Below, piece by piece: positions 1 to 10,650 of a stretch of DNA of 64,000 nt. The position numbers were made by a program, and so were the translations under genes. The stretch is taken from positions 558,001 to 622,000 of the forward strand of contig NC_014760.1 in assembly GCF_000183385.1 (NCBI RefSeq). The letters are read 5' to 3'. How positions within the stretch are numbered: position 1 is the stretch's first letter; each line of letters begins with the position of its first letter. The stretch comes from Mycoplasmopsis bovis PG45 (GTDB lineage: Bacteria > Bacillota_I > Bacilli_A > Mycoplasmatales > Metamycoplasmataceae). The notes below the pieces were generated by a model, which had not been told where the DNA came from, did no database searches, and worked only from the letters and a program-made list of their open reading frames with translations.

Positions 1-2653
1 CCATAACTGCTTCTAAGTCTTTTTGCTTAAGGCCAAAGAACTTAGCATATTGACAGTTTTGCAATATAGCTTCAGCTTTTTTAGTTATATTGCTTGAACC
101 TAAAAAGTCGGATGGATTCTGTGTACAAAGTATCATACCTGCATTAAACTTTCTAACTGTTTTTGTCATTGTATAAACAAAGTCTAATGTAGCTGTATTG
201 CTTGGATCAATATACATGTGCAATTCATCAATAACTAATACTGTTTTTGCTTCTTTATCTTCTATTGCATTATTAAATATTTTGTTTTGAATAAAGCTTA
301 GGAGAACAAATAGTCCTACTTGTCCACTATCTTTAGAAGTATTAAATAATTTTTGCGTATTGAAAATGATAAAGTCATTAGAAAGATCAATATTTGTTTG
401 CCCGTTGTAAATATATTCATATTTACCGTTATTTTCATAGTCAAATGAAAGCCTATCAATAATATTAGCTAAAACAATTTTCTTTCTCTGTTTTTCAAAT
501 TCATCTTTTCATTTGTACTCTTGTAAATGCTTAATTAAGTCACTAATTATTGGATAATTAAACTCTTTTAATTCATTAATGTTTTTTAAGTTATAAAGCC
601 CTATCTTTTCATATAGGCTTCTTACCATTGACATTAAAAATACAATGTAGTCTTGATTCCAGTCAGCATTAATTAACTTAAAGTATGTTTCTAACCATTC
701 TAAATGTTTATTAATTATTAACTTAGTGCTAATTTCTTCATCATCATTAAAAAGCTGTATTTGTACATGTAATGGATTAATTATTGTTTTATGCCCTAGG
801 CCTAAATCAATTAAAGTAGCGCCAAAATTATTGCCTAATTTTGAATACTCATTTTGTGGATCGATAATATATACCTTATTATTGTGTGCTAAATGGCCTA
901 AAATAGCCTTTTTAACATCAGTCGACTTACCTTTACCTGATGAACCTACAGTAAACATATTGTAATTAACTCTTCTTGCACTCTTTTTATAAAATTGGTC
1001 AAAAATTATAGGTTCTCCAGTAGAAGCGGTACTGCCTAGGATAAATGCATTATTATCATTATTAGTTTCATTCTCAAATGCCCAGCCATGGCTAATGTTA
1101 TAACTACTCATTGGTATTGCTTCGTGTAAGTTATCACTAGTAATTAAGCACGCTTGCGCTAAGGCTTCAAATTGTTTAAAAGGTACAGTGTTAATGTTTA
1201 ACTTAGCCCTTTTAGCAGTAGTTAAAACTTTACTTTCAGCTTTTCTTAATTCTTTTAAGCTGTTAGCTTCATTAATTATCATTAATGAACTATTCATTAA
1301 TAAGTTTTTATTCTCTTGTAATTGACTCTGTAAATATTCTAAGGCTTCAATTTGTAAACTAGATGAAGCCCTAAAGTAATTTGACTTAATTAATGTTTTA
1401 TTATCACTCATCCTTTTGCCAGACTTATCCAATAAAGCAGCTTGCGACGCTTCATTGAATATGCCCATATTTCAGACAATAGTAGCGTCATTGTCAAATA
1501 AGCTTATAGCCCAGCCTTCGCTTAAATTAAGCGGTAATTCGCTTATTGTATGTATTGAATAGTATTTGCCATCTTTAATAAAGTAATTACGCTTAAACAC
1601 TGTATCAGATGAAAGCAATTCATCTAATGTTTTAGGCTTATTAGTTTTAATTTCTTTACTTATAGGCTTCTTTTTAAAATTGCTTTTTAAAAACTTGAAA
1701 AACTCTTTAACTTTTTCTCTAAAAGTTAATGTTTCAAAAATATGATCATCTTTAGCATTAAATGAATCTCGTTGGTTATTATTCATTTGATATTCTAAAT
1801 ATTTAATTGCTTCTTCTTCATTTAAAGTCTTAAGGCTTACAGACGCTAAAAACTTTAGCAATTCTAAGCCTTCTATTAATTCGCTTTCAATATCCATTGC
1901 ATTAAAGTTAGCAATAGTATTAAGCACCATTTTTTTAAGTTCTAAAAGATCTTTAGCATATACTGCTATATAGTATGTATCCACTAATAATTCAGTATCT
2001 AGTAACTCTAAGTCGTTATTTACATATTCATAATATGTTTTATAACTTTTAACTACACTTTTTGCACTTTTATTAGCAGCTAATGTAGCTAATTTTCTTT
2101 TTTTATTTTTCTTTAAGCATTCAAAATTTTGCCTGTAGTCAGCTAACTCTTTTTTTCTTATAAAAGTTAAATGATAGTCACTTGTATCTAATAGTTCAGT
2201 AAACTTATTTAAAAATACTTCTCTATCTTCAGAATCTTCATTTCATGGACTTTTACCTTGGAAACGTAAAATAGCAATATATTTTGAACCTGCTTTTAAT
2301 TGTTTAGTTTTTATAAACTTATTCTCAATAATAGCTTTATAAGGAACTAATAATTTAGGGCTATATTGATTCTTATTGTATTTTTTGACACTAAAAAGAT
2401 ATTTAATCATTCTAAAAAATAGAATGTATAGTCGACAGTCATATTTATTCGACTTAATTAAAATTGTTGAAAATGCTAGTATTAGTAATATAGAAAGAAT
2501 TAAACTTCACTTCTTAGGATAATTAGGGGGAAATACTGTATAACCTATTGTTACACTAAGAATAATCACAATGCACACTACCAGAAAGTCTAGTCAGCTA
2601 AAGGACTTTCAAAAGTAGTTTTGAGTCTTTTTTAAATTTTTAGGCTGTAGCAT
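1..2653 (-). CDS. traE: ICE conjugation ATPase, TraE/VirB4 family (3' end outside window)
   Basis: ATPase expected to power assembly and operation of the conjugative channel at the membrane. At least 884 residues are visible; the C-terminus lies beyond position 1. The N-terminus has two hydrophobic segments (about residues 22-65), then a soluble region. The Walker A motif GSSGKGKST is near residue 575 and a Walker B stretch, LVIDELHMY, near residue 800. The frame crosses several TGA (Trp) codons, including one at about 1469-1471 that joins two long open segments. The ATG is at 2651-2653 and overlaps the stop of the upstream VirB6-like gene by one base (TAATG), so the two are translationally coupled. 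VirB4/TraE homologues are a known hallmark of mycoplasma ICEs. The family call is firm; exact boundaries at the 3' end are unknown. Confidence 0.9.
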
Positions 2654-4890
2654 TATTTACCCTTCTTTCCTTTACTTTTCTCTTTAATATCATTAAGTTT
2701 TAGAGTTTCTAATTCATCATTAATACGTTTTACTTCTTTAGCATTTTTTTCAACTAGATTCTTAATTTCTTTATTATCTTTACTCTTAGTTTCTTTATCA
2801 GTATTTGAATTAGATGAATTACTGCTTGCTTGACTTTCTACATTACTATTACTACTATTAGTATTAGAATTTACAATTTCATTTGCTTTATCCTGCTTAT
2901 CAATATCACTTCATTTTTTATTATCAGTAATTTTGCTTAGTTTATATGCGCCTACATTACCATCAACATTTGATGAGCTGTTTCTAGTAAATAAATTTCT
3001 ATTTTGTGCGCTTGTATAGAATTTTGATCTATCTTCTTGCATTGCACTTAGTGCAGTAGTTCTTCTAATTGCTTTTTCTTTAGTTAATTTAGTTTTATCT
3101 AATTGTGCTTCTTGTTTATTAAGTTTGTTATCTAACTTGTCATTAGTTTTATCTAATTGACTCTTAGTTTTATCAAATACTTTATTAAGTTTATTTTCTT
3201 CTTTGCTACTTTTAGCTTTAAGTAGCTTCTCTTGTGTTTTTAAAAGCTTCTTTTCTAGCTTATTATTAGTTTTATCTAACTTATCCTTGTTTTTGCTAAT
3301 TGACTCTGTAAGTCTTTTTTCTTCTTTATCTTTTCTTCTTGCTACCCTAGATGCCGCATTGGCTTTATGCTGTAATAAGCCACCAGATGATTTAATATCT
3401 TTATCACTTAATTCTTTTAAATAGCTTTTATCAGCTTGTAAATTAGCACTATTATCTACTGCATTATTAGGTACATTTGCATTAGTTACTAATGAATTAG
3501 CATTAGCAAATAAGCCTGTAGGTATTGCATTACCTACTGCAGGGCTTGGAGAAATTGAATTAAAGTTAGAAGCTTCATTAGCAACATTAGATGAAGCAAT
3601 AGGGCCATCTAATTGTGACTTAAGACTTAAGTCAGCTTGTTTTTGGTCTCTTAATTTAAGCTTATTAACCTTTTCAGCTTGTCTTTGTGCTTTAAGGGCT
3701 TCTAAAGCTTCGTTTCTTTGTTTTAATGTAGTTCTACCAGCTTTAAAGTTTTTGTTAATATTTCTCTTTTCGCTTAAGTTTTCTAAGAATGATCTACCAG
3801 CGTGAGTTTTATTCATAATACTCTTAGCCGGGCTAATAGCGCCACCTAGTAGTTTTTTACCGAATTTACCAGCTACCAATGATCCAGCTAATAATCCAGC
3901 ACCAGCTGCGATAGTTCCTTTAGTTTCAGCCATAGTTTCTCTTGCACTAGCACTTTCACCAGCAAAAGCCGCTGTAACACTAGTTAAACTCATAACACTA
4001 ATTATTCCACCAATAATTAAGGCAATATTCATTAAGAATCTTTCTAAGAAATTAATATCTAATGTATTACTCCACTGTGTAGTTTTAGTAATTCATACTG
4101 TCAGCATTTGCAATCCAATTAGCATACCTATAATTGCAAACGACTTAGTAGAATACATTTCAATAAATTGTTTCATTCTTTTGCCATCATCAGAAACAGA
4201 AGCCGCGACAATGAAAGGGCTAATTACAAATAAAAAGAACTGTTGGAATATTTTTTGTACTACTGTTATTATGCCTAATACCATAGGTATTAATGAACCT
4301 ATAGATAATATAGTCCCCATAAACCAAGACTGTGCATTTGCACCATTAGGTAAATTACTATATGTATCATATGATACATAGTAAGATCCATATTCAGGAT
4401 GAGGCTTTGACCAAGTAGCAAAAGAAACTCCTTTATTAGCTCACGCTTTATCATAAAGCGATTCAAATATACTTTGTCCTAAACCAACATTTCCGCCTAA
4501 AACTAATTCAACTAGTATGCTTATCAGTATAGAAAATACATATAAGGCAATTGGTATACCAATTAAAAACAATGTGCCTAGTAGGCTATTTTTCATAGCA
4601 ATTGAAATAGGTGAAGGTTGATCCGACTTTTGAAATTGCACTCTAACAGCACTAAGTGCAAAAAGAATTGCAAAAACAAAAAATGATATTATTGCCATTC
4701 TTAAAAATAGTATTGGTAATTGTGCATTGGCAAATGATTCACCAGGGCTAATGCCAAAAAGTAAATAAGATGGTAAGGCAAAAGTAATCATCTTATATAT
4801 CTTTACAACGGAATCAAGCAATCACAGCGGAAGTCTAACAGTAATATTAAACAAACCAAACCATATGGTATAGCCTAGTCATGCAAACAT
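2653..4890 (-). CDS. ICE membrane channel protein, VirB6/TrbL-like, with long coiled-coil tail
   Basis: 745-residue protein read through TGA codons at 2911, 4093 and 4441. Roughly the first 310 residues hold several strongly hydrophobic segments (for example around residues 24-60, 70-125, 190-230, 255-310), the layout of VirB6/TrbL inner-membrane channel subunits. The remaining 430 or so residues are hydrophilic, rich in Lys, Asp, Asn and Ser, with repeated LDKTN-KL-KKL type heptads between about residues 520 and 610 that should form a coiled coil. Such a tail is longer than in classic VirB6. The ATG at 4888-4890 follows GAAAGGATAAT. It lies between the pilin-like gene upstream and traE downstream, the usual order in mycoplasma ICEs. 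The channel assignment rests on topology and position, not on a catalytic motif. Confidence 0.7.
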
Positions 4891-4957
4891 TTATATTATC
4901 CTTTCACTATAGTAATTTTTAAAGTTTTATTATGAATTAAATAAAGGGATAGCTAAC

Positions 4958-5263
4958 CTAGCTAACCTTTCATACACTTTGTAATATACCCGTTATCACT
5001 CCACTTATTGCTCAGGCAATAACAACGAAAATAATAAAACCAGCTAGTCATTTAATTTTCTTTAATTCATTTGCTCTTTGTTCATCGCTATCAGCTTTAG
5101 AAGCTTTAAATCAAGCTGTAGCCCCAACAATTAAAATTGCTATTACTAAGATACCTGCTAAAGCACCTAGTGTAATATTTATATATTTTTGAACTGTCGC
5201 TGCTAGTTCACCTAAACTAGTATTTAATGCGCCAGCGTCAATAGGCCTAGTTGCACCATTCAT
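4958..5263 (-). CDS. ICE pilin-like small membrane protein (VirB2/TrbC-like)
   Basis: 101-residue protein with a short polar N-terminus and two hydrophobic helices, roughly residues 30-50 and 72-95, separated by a charged loop. This matches the two-helix layout of VirB2/TrbC pilins and of the pilin-like proteins in mycoplasma ICEs. ATG at 5261-5263 is preceded by TAAGGAGATAAATAATT, a strong ribosome binding site. Three internal TGA codons encode Trp. It sits just upstream of the VirB6-like and VirB4-like genes, as expected for a subunit of the mating channel. Function is inferred from topology and neighbourhood; there is no diagnostic motif. Confidence 0.7.
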
Positions 5264-5286
5264 AATTATTTATCTCCTTAAAATAT

Positions 5287-5529
5287 TTAAATTATTGATA
5301 CTAATGCACCAATAAACGATGCAATAGTAATTGCACTTAATAAGCCAGTGCTTATTGTTATGCCTAGGCATAATTTTCAACTATGCCCATATAATTCCCT
5401 AGCCCTATTTCTAGCTGCTTTATCTTTTTTAAAGCAGTTTTTAAATTCAATTAATAATAGAGTTATACTTAGGGAAAATGCCATTATGCTAAATAGCATA
5501 AAAATGAAAATTGGAAAAATTGCGTGAAT
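5287..5529 (-). CDS. ICE small two-helix membrane protein, possible ATT start
   Basis: Short protein of unknown function with two hydrophobic segments and a charged loop containing a Trp encoded by TGA. The only ATG in frame (5497-5499) would give 70 residues but has no ribosome binding site and would cut into the first hydrophobic helix. Ten codons upstream, an ATT at 5527-5529 sits seven bases after AAGGAG and gives 80 residues with a complete first helix, so I favour the ATT start. It is 23 bases upstream of the pilin-like gene and is likely co-transcribed with the channel genes. I do not recognise a family. Confidence 0.55.
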
Positions 5530-5564
5530 AGTTTTTCTCCTTTTCTTTTAATAAAAGAAACTAA

Positions 5565-5592
5565 AAAAGCCAACAATAAAATTTACTGTTGG
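5565..5592 (-). terminator. Rho-independent terminator inside the ICE
   Basis: On the minus strand CCAACA...TGTTGG forms a stem with extra AT pairs, followed by CTTTTTTAG. It separates the lipoprotein/40-aa block upstream from the channel block downstream, so the two may be separate transcription units or coupled by attenuation. Confidence 0.6.
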
Positions 5593-5614
5593 TATTTACT
5601 TATTACTTTAAGAG

Positions 5615-5737
5615 TTATTCAGGTATAAGATCTAAAATAATTTGCTTAACTAAAGGATCATTATCATCAATTACTTCTTCTAATGAATTATCAACATTTT
5701 CATTTAAAGACTTAATCAACTCTTTTTTATTATTCAT
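5615..5737 (-). CDS. 40-residue acidic ORF after the ICE lipoprotein
   Basis: Tiny ORF starting MNNKKELIKSLNEN and ending LDLIPE. It is rich in Asp, Glu and Asn. Its ATG at 5735-5737 overlaps the last codons of the lipoprotein gene, suggesting translational coupling, and a terminator follows. No family recognised. It could be a genuine small ICE protein or chance reading; the overlap arrangement and lack of rare codons favour a real gene. Confidence 0.4.
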   Translation of the reverse strand: MNNKKELIKSLNENVDNSLEEVIDDNDPLVKQIILDLIPE

Positions 5738-7238
5738 CTTCATCTTCTCTAGATTCATCGCTTTTAAATTCTCAACCAAAATTGTTTTGATAGTGTTTAA
5801 TTATTTCTTTTGCTTTTTCTAAGGCTTCATTTTTGCTTAAAATTCTAGGCTTATCAACTTTATCAGCTAGCTTTATATTCTCTCAAATAAAGTCATAGTA
5901 AGGCTTTAATTCTTCTTTCTCGAATGCTTTCTCGAATGCTTCCTTAGTGCCCCGGCTTAATGCAACATACATTGGCTGTATAAACAAATGATACTCATAA
6001 TATGCCCATCTATAAGCGTCTCTAAAGTCAGTTTTAACTTCTTTATTTACATCAGTAGGGAATAAGTATAAATCATTAGATCTATCATCAGTAAAGCCAA
6101 CTAATTGCCCTAATTTCATATAATCTAATACTGCGTCATGAAAGCTATCTAACTTTTCAATTAGTTTTAACTTCTTAAAGTTATCAGTCAGCGACTTCTC
6201 TTTATCTCACTCTTGCTTTTTAATTAAAGCTTTTTGCAATTCTAAATAAGTTGTTAGCATTTTTCACAATGGATATTGCATTGTATAACGTTTGGCTTTA
6301 AGTCAAATTATTAACATTAGAACATCAATTTCTAAATAATACTTTTTAGGATCTAATTTTCTTCCGTATAAAAACTCATTATGTATGAATAATTCATTAG
6401 GCTTATTAGTTTTATTGTAATTATAAAAATCAGTATTATTGATCATCCTATTGTAAACTCACAATTTAGATGGCCGCTTTTTTGATTCATTCGTTCTTAA
6501 TCCATCATAATTATTTTCAGGCGGTATCTCTTTATAGTACTCTTCCATTTTAAATGAACCAGGTGCTAAGTCGGAAACTTTTTTTGTTGTTAACTCACCC
6601 CATTCATACTTTCCGGCTTTACCGTGAAATTCTTCTAATTTTGCTAATGTATAATTTCTAACATTATCAAAGTCAACATATTCTTTATCAACACCAGTTA
6701 ATGCTTTCTCTAAATTAGAATTAGCCATAATTTCAGAAACTTTATCAACTAAAGAAATATACTCATCTTTACTAATTCTCTCCGGAGAATTGCTTTTTTC
6801 TCGATAAATAAAGCCATTTTTAAAGTGTTCTAAGTTTCTAACATAATAAGAAACTTCAGCTATTGATGGAAAGCCAGTATCATCAGCATATAAATTTTTA
6901 ACTTTTCTATACTCTTCCACACTAGGAATTAATTTTTTAAAGCCTTCAGCGTTATTATTAAGCACTAAATTTGCATAAACTGCATTTTTAGTATCTAATA
7001 TATCTTCTCTATTAATTGTATAAGTCTTGCCATTATATGTAAATTTGGTAGGTACAATCTCTTGTTCATTTTCATTAAATGAATCTTTATGATCAGGATC
7101 TTTTCTAGGGGGCGTTGTATGAGATGGGCCACCCGTGATAATCTCACTAACATTAAGTCCAAAAAATTTGCAACTAACTGTAACTAAAGGCATTAGTGTT
7201 ACTAAGCCTAGTCCGCCTATTATCATTCTCTTTTTCAT
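5730..7238 (-). CDS. ICE surface lipoprotein, 502 aa
   Basis: Prolipoprotein with signal peptide MKKRMIIGG... and lipobox ending VTVSC, so Cys23 should be lipidated and the protein displayed on the outer face of the membrane. Two in-frame TGA codons at 6459 and 5883 join three open segments into one continuous 502-residue ORF; they are not separate genes. The body is hydrophilic and acidic at the C-terminus. Mycoplasma ICEs carry a surface lipoprotein in this position between the DNA-processing genes and the channel genes; in M. agalactiae ICEA one such lipoprotein is known to be needed for conjugation. Whether this is its orthologue is inferred from position and signal peptide only. Confidence 0.75.
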
Positions 7239-7411
7239 TTTCTTATCTCACTATCAAAATTAGTTAGATATATTATATCATAATATTTTATCTATGATAA
7301 AATATTGACCGTTAACTCTTATTTTTTAAAGTAAATACCATTGCTTTTACTTCTTAATTTGTTTTATTTTTACTTTAATAACCATCCTTTCATAATGTTA
7401 TTTTGTAAATA

Positions 7412-7437
7412 AGTTCATTATGGAAAAGATGAACTTT
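7412..7437 (-). terminator. Possible terminator hairpin in ICE gap
   Basis: Inverted repeat AAGTTCAT...ATGAACTT lies in the 226-base gap between the acidic paralogues and the lipoprotein gene. The T-run is weak on the minus strand, so the assignment is tentative. The rest of the gap holds an AT-rich inverted repeat near 7258-7305 and probably the lipoprotein promoter; no gene was seen. Confidence 0.35.
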
Positions 7438-7464
7438 TTAGGGAAAAATTACTCATTTTTCTCC

Positions 7465-8124
7465 TTACATAACCAAAGCTTTTGTTTTTTCTTCTTTTGC
7501 TTCTAGTTTTTCTAGTTCTTCTTCTTTTAATTTTTTTACTAATTTAAATTCTTCTATAAAGTCTTCTTTATCATATGCACTTAAGTAGTTTTCTAAGTCT
7601 ACATCAGCAATGTAGTCTCAAAATTCGCGATCTATATATCTAATTTCGTTTGGGTTTTCATATTCATCGAATCTTATTCATTCAATATTTGGATCTCTTT
7701 CTCATAAGTAGTTTAATAGAGTGAGATTCGCACCAAGGCCTTTAGTTTTTAAGTCAATATCTAATTGTCTTCATAAGTCATCGAGTCTATGGATATCTTC
7801 TTTATTTAAAAAGTCTTCTCATAAATCATTAACTTCGTAACTATTATCGACTAATTCTTTGCTTAATTTGTAATATCCAGCTAACTTATCTAAGTCGTTT
7901 TCATTGTAAATTGACTTATAGATATTTTTATTAATTGTTGTAGGCAAATCAGCCATATTCTCTATAGTTTTTTTAATTAATTCTGCATAAGCTAATTTGT
8001 CTAATTCATCCTTATAACTATTAGCCATATACTCAAAATGATTTTTAATCATTTCATTAGTAACATTTTTATGTACATATTGTGTTAAATGTGCTATATC
8101 TTTAAAATTAAAATTTTTTTTCAT
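7465..8124 (-). CDS. ICE acidic protein, paralogue B of a tandem pair
   Basis: 219-residue soluble protein with no signal peptide or membrane segment and a strong excess of Asp and Glu (for example the stretches NENDLDKLAGYYKLSKELVD and DEYENPNEIRYIDREFWDYI). From about residue 35 to the end it is closely similar to the gene immediately upstream, including the shared TKGLGANLTLLN segment and the C-terminal EEKTKALVM / KKEKALVM. The ATG at 8122-8124 follows a GGATAAAG ribosome binding site. Function unknown. High acidity, size and ICE location would fit a DNA-mimic antirestriction protein, but no ArdA or Ocr motif was recognised, so this is only a hypothesis. Confidence 0.65.
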
Positions 8125-8139
8125 TATTTGACTTTATCC

Positions 8140-8802
8140 TTACATAACCAAAGCTTTTTCTTTTTTGGCTTCTAGTTTTTCTTTTACTAATTTTTCTTCT
8201 AATTTGAACTCGTCTATAAAGTCATCTTTATCATATGAACTTGAGTAGTTTTCTAAGTCTTGACTAGAAAGTCAGTTTACAAATTCGTCATCTATATATC
8301 TAATTTCATATGGGTTTTTACGTTCATCGAATCTTATTCATTCAATATCTGCGTCTCTTTCTCATATGAAGTTTAATAGAGTGAGATTCGCACCAAGGCC
8401 TTTAGTTTTTAAGTCAATATCTAATTGTTTTCATAAGTCATCGAGTCTATGGATATCTTCTTTATTTAGAAAGTCGTCTCATATATCAGTGACTTCGAAA
8501 TCATCGACTAATTCTTTGCTTAATTTGTAATATCCGGCTAACTTATTTAAGTCGTTTTCTTGATGAATTGACTTATAGATATTTTTATTAATTCTTGTAG
8601 GCAAATCAGCCATATTCTCTATAGTTTTTTTAATTAATTCTGCATAAGTTAATTTGTCTAATTCGTCTTTGTAACCATTAGCTTTATCATTAAAGTAACT
8701 TGCTACAGCTCCACATGGGAAGGTCGAAAACACAAAATCTAAATTATAATAATCTGATTTCTCGAAATAATTTTCAAAATAATTTTCAAAATAATTTTTC
8801 AT
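8140..8802 (-). CDS. ICE acidic protein, paralogue A of a tandem pair
   Basis: 220-residue paralogue of the downstream gene, 15 bases apart. The N-terminus differs: it begins with a triple tandem repeat of NYFE (MKNYFENYFENYFEK) encoded by a near-perfect 12-base repeat, then a short segment containing FPCGAVASYF. From YKDELDKLTYAELIKK onward the two proteins align almost residue by residue. Rich in Asp and Glu, soluble, no known motif. The arrangement indicates a recent tandem duplication followed by divergence of the N-terminal 40 residues, which could alter partner specificity. Function is not known. Confidence 0.65.
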
Positions 8803-8814
8803 TATTTCCCCTTT

Positions 8815-9246
8815 TTAGTCTTCAATAAGAAATTCAGCCGTTGGCACATCTACTGCACTATAACTGCTAGTGTTAGCATGTTTAATAATTTCTCTTTTTT
8901 CTTCTAATTCAACTTCATAAGCTGTTTGGATAATTTTTACTTTATCAGCGACAATGCTTAAGAAATAAACTTTTTCATTATCTTTAGAATATGATCCAGA
9001 TTCTAAGTGTCCTATTATTTCAATAAGATCATTCTTTTTAACTTTTTCTAAAATAAACTGTGCATTAGCATTTCATAGTGCTATATCAAAGTAATTGTGC
9101 TTATTACCGCTTGTGCTATGTAGCTTTAATTTAAGTAGTTTTCCATCAGTATCTTTATTACTTTTAAATTCTTTTAAATAATATTCATCATTAACTACAT
9201 TTCCGCTTAATACTATTGTGTTATTATCTTCTCTTCTCATACTCAT
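8815..9246 (-). CDS. ssb: ICE single-stranded DNA-binding protein
   Basis: 143-residue OB-fold SSB. It starts MSMRREDNNTIVLSGNVVND, has the characteristic FDIALWNANAQFI strand region and ends with an acidic tip IPTAEFLIED-like (VPTAEFLIED). SSB coats single-stranded DNA during conjugative transfer and establishment in the recipient. The chromosomal SSB at the right edge of the window ends IPTAELIIED, so the ICE copy keeps the same interaction tail. Its 5' end overlaps the preceding 88-aa ORF by 23 bases, and the acidic paralogue pair follows 13 bases downstream. An SSB gene is a regular component of mycoplasma ICEs. Confidence 0.85.
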
Positions 9247-9490
9247 TGTCACCTTCCTTGTCTTCTTCTATTGATTCTTTTATTCATGTTCTTAATTCTT
9301 TTATCCACTTTTCTTTACTATAACCTTTAGGAATAAAGAAAGTTTCTTTATTAGTTTCTATTCACTTATCAACTTCTAATAATTTTTGGCCTATTGTCAC
9401 TGCTTCTTCTTTTTCTTTAAGATATAAAAAGAAATGTACAGCTTCTTTCAAAATATGTAAAAATAAAAATCATTCACCATTGCTATCCAT
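9224..9490 (-). CDS. ICE hypothetical protein, 88 aa
   Basis: Soluble helical protein beginning MDSNGEWFLFLHILKEA with several Trp residues, three of them encoded by TGA. It overlaps the end of the ArdC-like gene by 8 bases and the start of ssb by 23 bases, so all three must be translated from one message. No family recognised. Confidence 0.55.
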
Positions 9491-10334
9491 ATATTTCATC
9501 CTTTAAAATATCATCACTACTACTAAACTTATCAATAAGCTTGTAGCCTATAGTTAGTATTTCATCTAACACCTTATATTTCTCTTTATTGCTTAAACTT
9601 TTAATTACAGTCAATACTTGCATATTTTCATATCTAGGATAGGCCTGTTTATAAAACTCATTTTCGAACTCTAAGGAGTTTATAAACATTTCACAGGCCT
9701 TTATAATTTGATATTCTTTTAGAATATCTTTTCTATCGTTGCTACTATGATTAGCTAATTGATGGGCATATTCGTGCAATATTAAATAGTTTTCTCACTT
9801 TTTATAATTTTTATTAATGAATATGTATTTGCTTAAATTATCAATAGCTAATTTTGCACCTTGCATTTCTATATCATCAATTCATTTGATACTATAGTCT
9901 TTAAAGAGAGTAAATATAGCTTCTTTAAAAGAATTTTCATCTCATTTCTTAGCTTTATAGTTTTTATAGCTAGTTTGCGAAATATCGTAAACTTTCATTG
10001 CACTAAAAGTTATTTCATTTGTAGCTTTATTATTTATTGGAGTAAAAAGGTACAGGGGCTTTTCATCTTTATTAGCATAAATATTTAAGTCGTGTCACTG
10101 ACTAAGTGTTTTGATTATGCTAAATGTAGGTTTTCTAATTTCTTTATTTTCACTAAGTGTATTTCTTTTAAAATACAAATATCTAAGATTAATTAATGAT
10201 AATTGCGGGCTTATTTTGCCGGCAAAAGCTAAGAAATTTTTTAGTTTTGAATCTTTAGAAAAGAACTCTTTTATATCTTTAATGCTGTTCTCTAAAATGT
10301 AGTTTATGTTAGTAGTTTTAACTTGATTATTCAT
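9483..10334 (-). CDS. ArdC-like antirestriction / metallopeptidase protein
   Basis: 283-residue protein. Residues about 30-105 resemble the ArdC-type ssDNA-binding domain: a SLINLRYLYFKRN helix, then a Trp and a KDEKPLYLFTPI strand corresponding to the W...KGEKG...P signature of that family. Residues 187-191 are HEYAH, the HExxH zinc-binding motif of the associated metallopeptidase domain. Proteins of this type bind single-stranded DNA entering a recipient and protect it from restriction; the peptidase half is related to ImmA/IrrE-like enzymes. Upstream overlap of 8 bases with a coiled-coil ORF and downstream overlap with the 88-aa ORF place it in the DNA-processing operon. The weakest point is the divergence of the N-terminal domain. 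Confidence 0.65.
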
Positions 10335-10593
10335 TAGGAACTAAAAACTTATTTTTATTATTAATTTCTAAAATATACGAATATTTTTTCTTACAGTAAT
10401 TAAGAGAACCAATAAAAGGCTTGGAGACTAAAAATACAAATATTTTGTTATATAAAGCAGTTACACTATTTTTAAATGTAGCAAAGCCGAATGCATAAGG
10501 CTTTTTAGTTTTTTCTATTTTGTCTTTTAATGTTTTTAATTCTTTTTGAATTTGTCTTAATTGACTTTTTATCTCATTAGTTTCTAATTGCAT
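10327..10593 (-). CDS. ICE hypothetical coiled-coil protein, 88 aa
   Basis: Begins MQLETNEIKSQLRQIQKELK, a clear amphipathic coiled coil over about the first 30 residues, followed by a basic, aromatic C-terminal half with a possible weak hydrophobic stretch. The ATG at 10591-10593 has an AAGAAG ribosome site, and its stop overlaps the start of the ArdC-like gene by 8 bases. Function unknown. Confidence 0.55.
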   Translation of the reverse strand: MQLETNEIKSQLRQIQKELKTLKDKIEKTKKPYAFGFATFKNSVTALYNKIFVFLVSKPFIGSLNYCKKKYSYILEINNKNKFLVPNE

Positions 10594-10650
10594 TTCTTCT
10601 TACTCTTTCTCATTCTCATAATTGAATTTATTCATTAATATGCCTTATGG

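Noticed and set aside
509-1984. Apparent breaks in the ATPase gene and many other genes at TGA
   Set aside because: TGA falls at conserved Trp positions throughout the window, and frames continue cleanly across it. This is the mollicute code, not pseudogenes.
5883-7238. Two separate genes: a 259-aa lipoprotein and a 238-aa protein starting at 6446
   Set aside because: The first frame passes through TGA at 6459 into the second in the same phase, so it is one 502-residue protein.
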